Virus record (IMG/VR): IMGVR_UViG_3300020215_000112
Span: 1 to 30,043 of that record
DNA length: 30,043 bases
Source: a virus
Strand: one strand, 5' to 3'
Shown here: positions 28,027-30,043 of the stretch, piece after piece
How the letters are laid out: each line of letters starts with the position of its first letter
How positions within the stretch are numbered: the stretch's first letter is position 1
Translations under genes and position numbers: made by a program
The notes under the pieces: model-generated
Database searches by the model: none
Told to the model about the DNA's origin: nothing
What the model saw: only the letters and a program-made list of their open reading frames with translations

Positions 28027-28515
28027 CGTCCTTCATGCTCTCGGCCCACCACATCAGGTGGTCGTGAATCTGGCGGATGGTGAGCAGGTGCAGCTCACGA
28101 ACCGGCAGGCGGGCGTTAAACGTCCACCACGGCTCTAGCTGCGTGGCGACTTCCGCGGCCGGGAGGAGCGTTTCCTTGGGGCCGGCGAAGAGGCCCCACT
28201 CGGGGCCGGGGGGTCGACATCAGCACCCTCAGGTTCGGGCAGCACGACGATGTCGAGGATGTTCGGCTCGAACTCCTCCCACGGTGGCGCGCAGTCGTTC
28301 TGCCACCGAGCCAGCCAGGCCGCGCCGCGCAGCCCCCACGCGCTGTAGGTGGGGATGCCGATGTTGACGATCAGTGCCACCGACGGCGCGCTTGTCATCT
28401 CGCGTTCGGCTTGGACGATCTGCCCGAAGGTCAGCGCGGCGGTGTCGAGTACGTGCCCGTCGGCGCCTGGCCACTTCTCAAGGTCCTGGTCGCCGAGGAC
28501 GACGCGGTACTTCAT
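28007..28515 (-). CDS. Tail-assembly chaperone, -1 frameshift product (169 aa)
   Basis: Extension of the shorter chaperone by slipping back one base at 28207-28213. The first 103 codons are shared, then 66 codons follow in the -1 frame (GPEWGLFAGPKETLLPAAEV, QLEPWWTFNARLPVRELHLL, QIHDHLMWWAESMKDG) to the TGA at 28007. The extension is clearly coding by composition but has no start of its own. It is the gpGT equivalent of lambda, expected directly upstream of the tape measure, where it chaperones tail length determination. Confidence 0.82.
28135..28515 (-). CDS. Tail-assembly chaperone, unshifted product (126 aa)
   Basis: ATG 28515 overlaps the upstream stop by one base. KYRVVLGDQDLEKWPGADGH, then a helix (FGQIVQAEREMTS) and ARWQNDCAPPWEEFEPNIL, ending in a disordered Pro/Ser/Arg tail. 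The position before the tape measure fits the gpG-type protein that is made in excess over the frameshift form. Confidence 0.82.
   Translation of the reverse strand: MKYRVVLGDQDLEKWPGADGHVLDTAALTFGQIVQAEREMTSAPSVALIVNIGIPTYSAWGLRGAAWLARWQNDCAPPWEEFEPNILDIVVLPEPEGADVDPPAPSGASSPAPRKRSSRPRKSPRS
28207..28213 (-). other. Programmed -1 frameshift site C CCC CCG
   Basis: Minus-strand heptamer C-CCC-CCG, where both tRNAs can re-pair with CCC after slipping back one base. In the -1 frame a TGA at 28222-28220 lies just upstream, and the 0 frame ends at 28135, so the shift must occur in this interval. A GC-rich sequence follows that could form a stimulating structure. Confidence 0.75.
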
Positions 28516-28979
28516 CAGGCTCCGATCTGGTCTGCGACGTAGGCGACGACGGAGTCCATCCGTCGGCGGATCTGCGGCTGGAGCCGGGCGACGGGCCGGT
28601 CGACGAACCCGGGCCGGGCGGGGGTGGTGTACCAGTGGGCGCGGTTGCCGTACAGCGGGTGCCGGACGATGCCCCGGTTCAGGGCGGTGACCCGCCTCGG
28701 TTCGGCCTTGCCGCGGGCGCGGGTGGTGAAGGTGACCGTGGCTTCCTGCCGGGCGGTACGGATGGCCTGCCGGAAGAGCAGGCTCTTCGAGAGGGTGGGC
28801 CCGTAGCCGGATGGCATGTGCTCGCCGGCGGCGGTGCGGATCGCGGGCCGCAGGGCGTCCGAGGCGGCCCGCAGTTCCCGGCCCATGACCCGGCCGAGGC
28901 CGGTGTCGCCGAGTTGCTTGAGGCGCTGCTGGACGCGGCGTAGGCGGTCGCCGCCGGCGACGTCGACCGCGAAGCCCAT
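28515..28979 (-). CDS. Tail completion protein, HK97 gp10-like (154 aa)
   Basis: N-terminal helix GGDRLRRVQQRLKQLGDTGL, then ALRPAIRTAAGEHMPSGYGPTLSKSL, VTFTTRARGKAEPRRV, and HPLYGNRAHWYTTPARPGFVDRPV followed by a terminal helix. This matches the gp10-like tail/neck completion family (ALRPAIRxxAxxxMP to NRxxWxxQxxxPGF). ATG 28979 overlaps the tube protein stop by one base. It usually sits near the major tail gene, as here. Confidence 0.7.
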   Translation of the reverse strand: MGFAVDVAGGDRLRRVQQRLKQLGDTGLGRVMGRELRAASDALRPAIRTAAGEHMPSGYGPTLSKSLLFRQAIRTARQEATVTFTTRARGKAEPRRVTALNRGIVRHPLYGNRAHWYTTPARPGFVDRPVARLQPQIRRRMDSVVAYVADQIGA

Positions 28980-29407
28980 CAGGAGTAGGTGCCGGAGGTG
29001 ACCGTGCCGTCGACCTTGAACGACGCCGAGAACGACACCTTGTCGGAGACGGTGGAGTCGACGGTGTACTCCTCCAGCCAGCACTCCCCGGAGAACTTGG
29101 CCTTCCCGGAGGCGGAACCCTCGGGGCCGTACTCGAACGACGCGGTCGACGACGCCGTGCGCAGCGAGTTCAGCACAGCGTTCGGGCCGGTCGTCGCCGT
29201 GCTGTCGAAGTGCCCGGCGATGGAGAACGACACCGACTGCAGGCCGGGGATGGACTTGGTGCCGGAGTCACCGAGCGCGGTCACCTCGGACAGCTCCCGT
29301 CCGCCGGGCAGGCCGTCGACCTTGTCGACGTAGGAGGAGATGGTGCGCAGTGTCCCGCCCGAGTCGTCGATCGAGAACACCGCGTTCTTGCCGTGAACGA
29401 ATGCCAC
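28979..29407 (-). CDS. Major tail (tube) protein (142 aa)
   Basis: Starts at GTG 29407 with GGAG 6 bases upstream. FVHGKNAVFSIDDSGGTLRTIS, YVDKVDGLPGGRELSEVTALGD, GLQSVSFSIAGHFDST and the C-terminal TVDSTVSDKVSFSASFKVDG are the β strands of a tail-tube subunit. It is highly soluble and Ser/Thr-rich like other siphovirus tube proteins. Confidence 0.83.
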   Translation of the reverse strand: MAFVHGKNAVFSIDDSGGTLRTISSYVDKVDGLPGGRELSEVTALGDSGTKSIPGLQSVSFSIAGHFDSTATTGPNAVLNSLRTASSTASFEYGPEGSASGKAKFSGECWLEEYTVDSTVSDKVSFSASFKVDGTVTSGTYS

Positions 29408-29474
29408 CGTGGACTCCTTCGGGCATGACGGTAGCCCGCACGCCCGGGGTGGGCGGCGGGTGAGTGGTTGAGGG

Positions 29475-30043
29475 CTAGCGGCGGGCGAACGCGACGACGA
29501 ACGTCGCAGACCCGGTGCCGGTGACGTCCCAGGTCGCGCGAACGTAACGGTTGACGGTGCCAGTGATCGTCTTGCGTTCTGCTGTGGCGTCGGTGGCGGT
29601 GGTGAACGTGATCAGATCCGCCCAGGTGGAGTCGTCGGCGGAGTGCTGCACCTTGACGACGATGTTCGTCAGCCCGGAGTAGGCGGTCAGGTGCAGCGAC
29701 GCCACCCCGCCGCCGGACGACGAGGCGGTGTTGTCGACCGATGTGCCGTTGCCGTCGGCGGTCTCCGCCGAGTGGGCGTGCAGGGACACGCCCAGGTCCA
29801 CGCCGTCGTCGGGGCGGGCGTCCACAGAGAGGCTGACCGCGTCGGACACCGAGGCGTCCACGGTGAACCCCTCGATGTCGGCGACGGTGATAAACGCCGG
29901 CTGGCCGAGGGTGAACCCGTCCGGCAGCACCGTGCAGAGCACGCTGTTGTCGGTGCCGACACAGGCGTTGATCTCCTCGTACAGGCCACCGGCCGCGGAG
30001 TCGAACAGGCCCTTCAGCGCGAGCGTGCCCGACTCGAGCCCGG
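29475..30043 (-). CDS. Tail protein with β-sandwich C-terminus, partial
   Basis: The frame runs off the right edge, so the N-terminus is missing; 188 codons are visible. It reads from the edge LESGTLALKGLFDSAAGGLYEEI, then VLCTVLPDGFTLGQPAFITVAD, VSLHAHSAETADGNGTSVDN and a jelly-roll ending (VKVQHSADDSTWADLITFTT, GTVNRYVRATWDVTGTG). It is a second tube-like or tail-decoration subunit beside the tube gene. The 67 bases before the next gene hold only a GC-rich stretch. Confidence 0.75.
   Translation of the reverse strand, partial: GLESGTLALKGLFDSAAGGLYEEINACVGTDNSVLCTVLPDGFTLGQPAFITVADIEGFTVDASVSDAVSLSVDARPDDGVDLGVSLHAHSAETADGNGTSVDNTASSSGGGVASLHLTAYSGLTNIVVKVQHSADDSTWADLITFTTATDATAERKTITGTVNRYVRATWDVTGTGSATFVVAFARR

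Noticed and set aside
16927-30043. Host chromosome to the right of the attachment site
   Set aside because: Tail and lysis genes resume at 20342, both arm-site pairs flank the core, and the tRNA is not restored on that side.
1-30043. CRISPR array, rRNA, or insertion sequence
   Set aside because: No regularly spaced repeats, rRNA-like stretches, transposase motifs or terminal inverted repeats were seen on either strand.

Overview
The window is about 30 kb of very GC-rich DNA whose gene order is that of a temperate, long-tailed (siphovirus-type) actinophage. The host looks like a mycelial actinomycete: GTG starts are frequent, and the phage carries WhiB-like, BldC-like and GntR/UTRA regulators, but the family cannot be fixed from the sequence. 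An integrase-tRNA attachment site lies in the middle of phage genes, with both sets of candidate integrase arm sites still flanking the core. The sequence therefore represents an un-integrated genome (virion or excised circle) with an intact attP, not a prophage plus host flank. Terminase, portal and capsid genes are absent and should lie beyond the right edge; the HNH gene at the left edge is where many such phages have their genome end.

Layout. (1) 78-359, minus: HNH endonuclease. (2) 528-13147, minus: a chain of 38 mostly tiny genes, nearly all overlapping by 4 or 8 bases at GTGA/ATGA-type junctions. It includes an N4/N6 DNA methyltransferase, a DnaD-like replication protein, a WhiB-like protein, a chimeric VUT-transporter/C5-methyltransferase remnant, a second HNH nuclease, a single-strand-annealing-type protein, a BldC-like DNA-binding protein and many small Cys-pair proteins. 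Three genes (21, 38 and 58 aa) are short enough to be missed by length-limited ORF searches. (3) 13299-14359, minus: BRO-N/KilA-C antirepressor and an excisionase-type HTH protein, followed by a hairpin. (4) 14360-14622: divergent control region with two perfect palindromes. (5) 14623-16799, plus: XRE-type repressor, a two-helix membrane protein and a tyrosine integrase. (6) 16788-17019: attP, with paired arm repeats on either side of the 3' half of a CAU-anticodon tRNA, plus a terminator.

(7) 17245-20288 is an accessory module of two similarly built divergent cassettes. A short GntR gene faces a hairpin-bracketed 50-aa gene, followed downstream by a membrane-anchored DUF4352-like protein. 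A GntR/UTRA gene faces a GNAT acetyltransferase. Each GntR start is preceded by the same 9-bp element, with a second copy 108-109 bp further upstream.

(8) 20342-30043, minus: lysis and tail genes. Read in transcription order from the right they are a partial tail protein, tail tube protein, tail-completion-like protein, tail-assembly chaperone with a programmed -1 frameshift, tape measure, a 1109-aa minor tail protein, two small tail-region proteins, amidase endolysin, a one-helix membrane protein and an r1t-like holin. A lone plus-strand zinc-ribbon ORF sits inside the lysis region.

How it fits together: the palindromes probably let the XRE repressor hold the excisionase-antirepressor operon off. 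The repressor-membrane protein-integrase operon would be the lysogenic side and the long minus-strand chain the early lytic programme. The GntR cassettes look like morons that could be expressed independently in the lysogen. Functional statements rest on motifs read by eye; no database search was possible.
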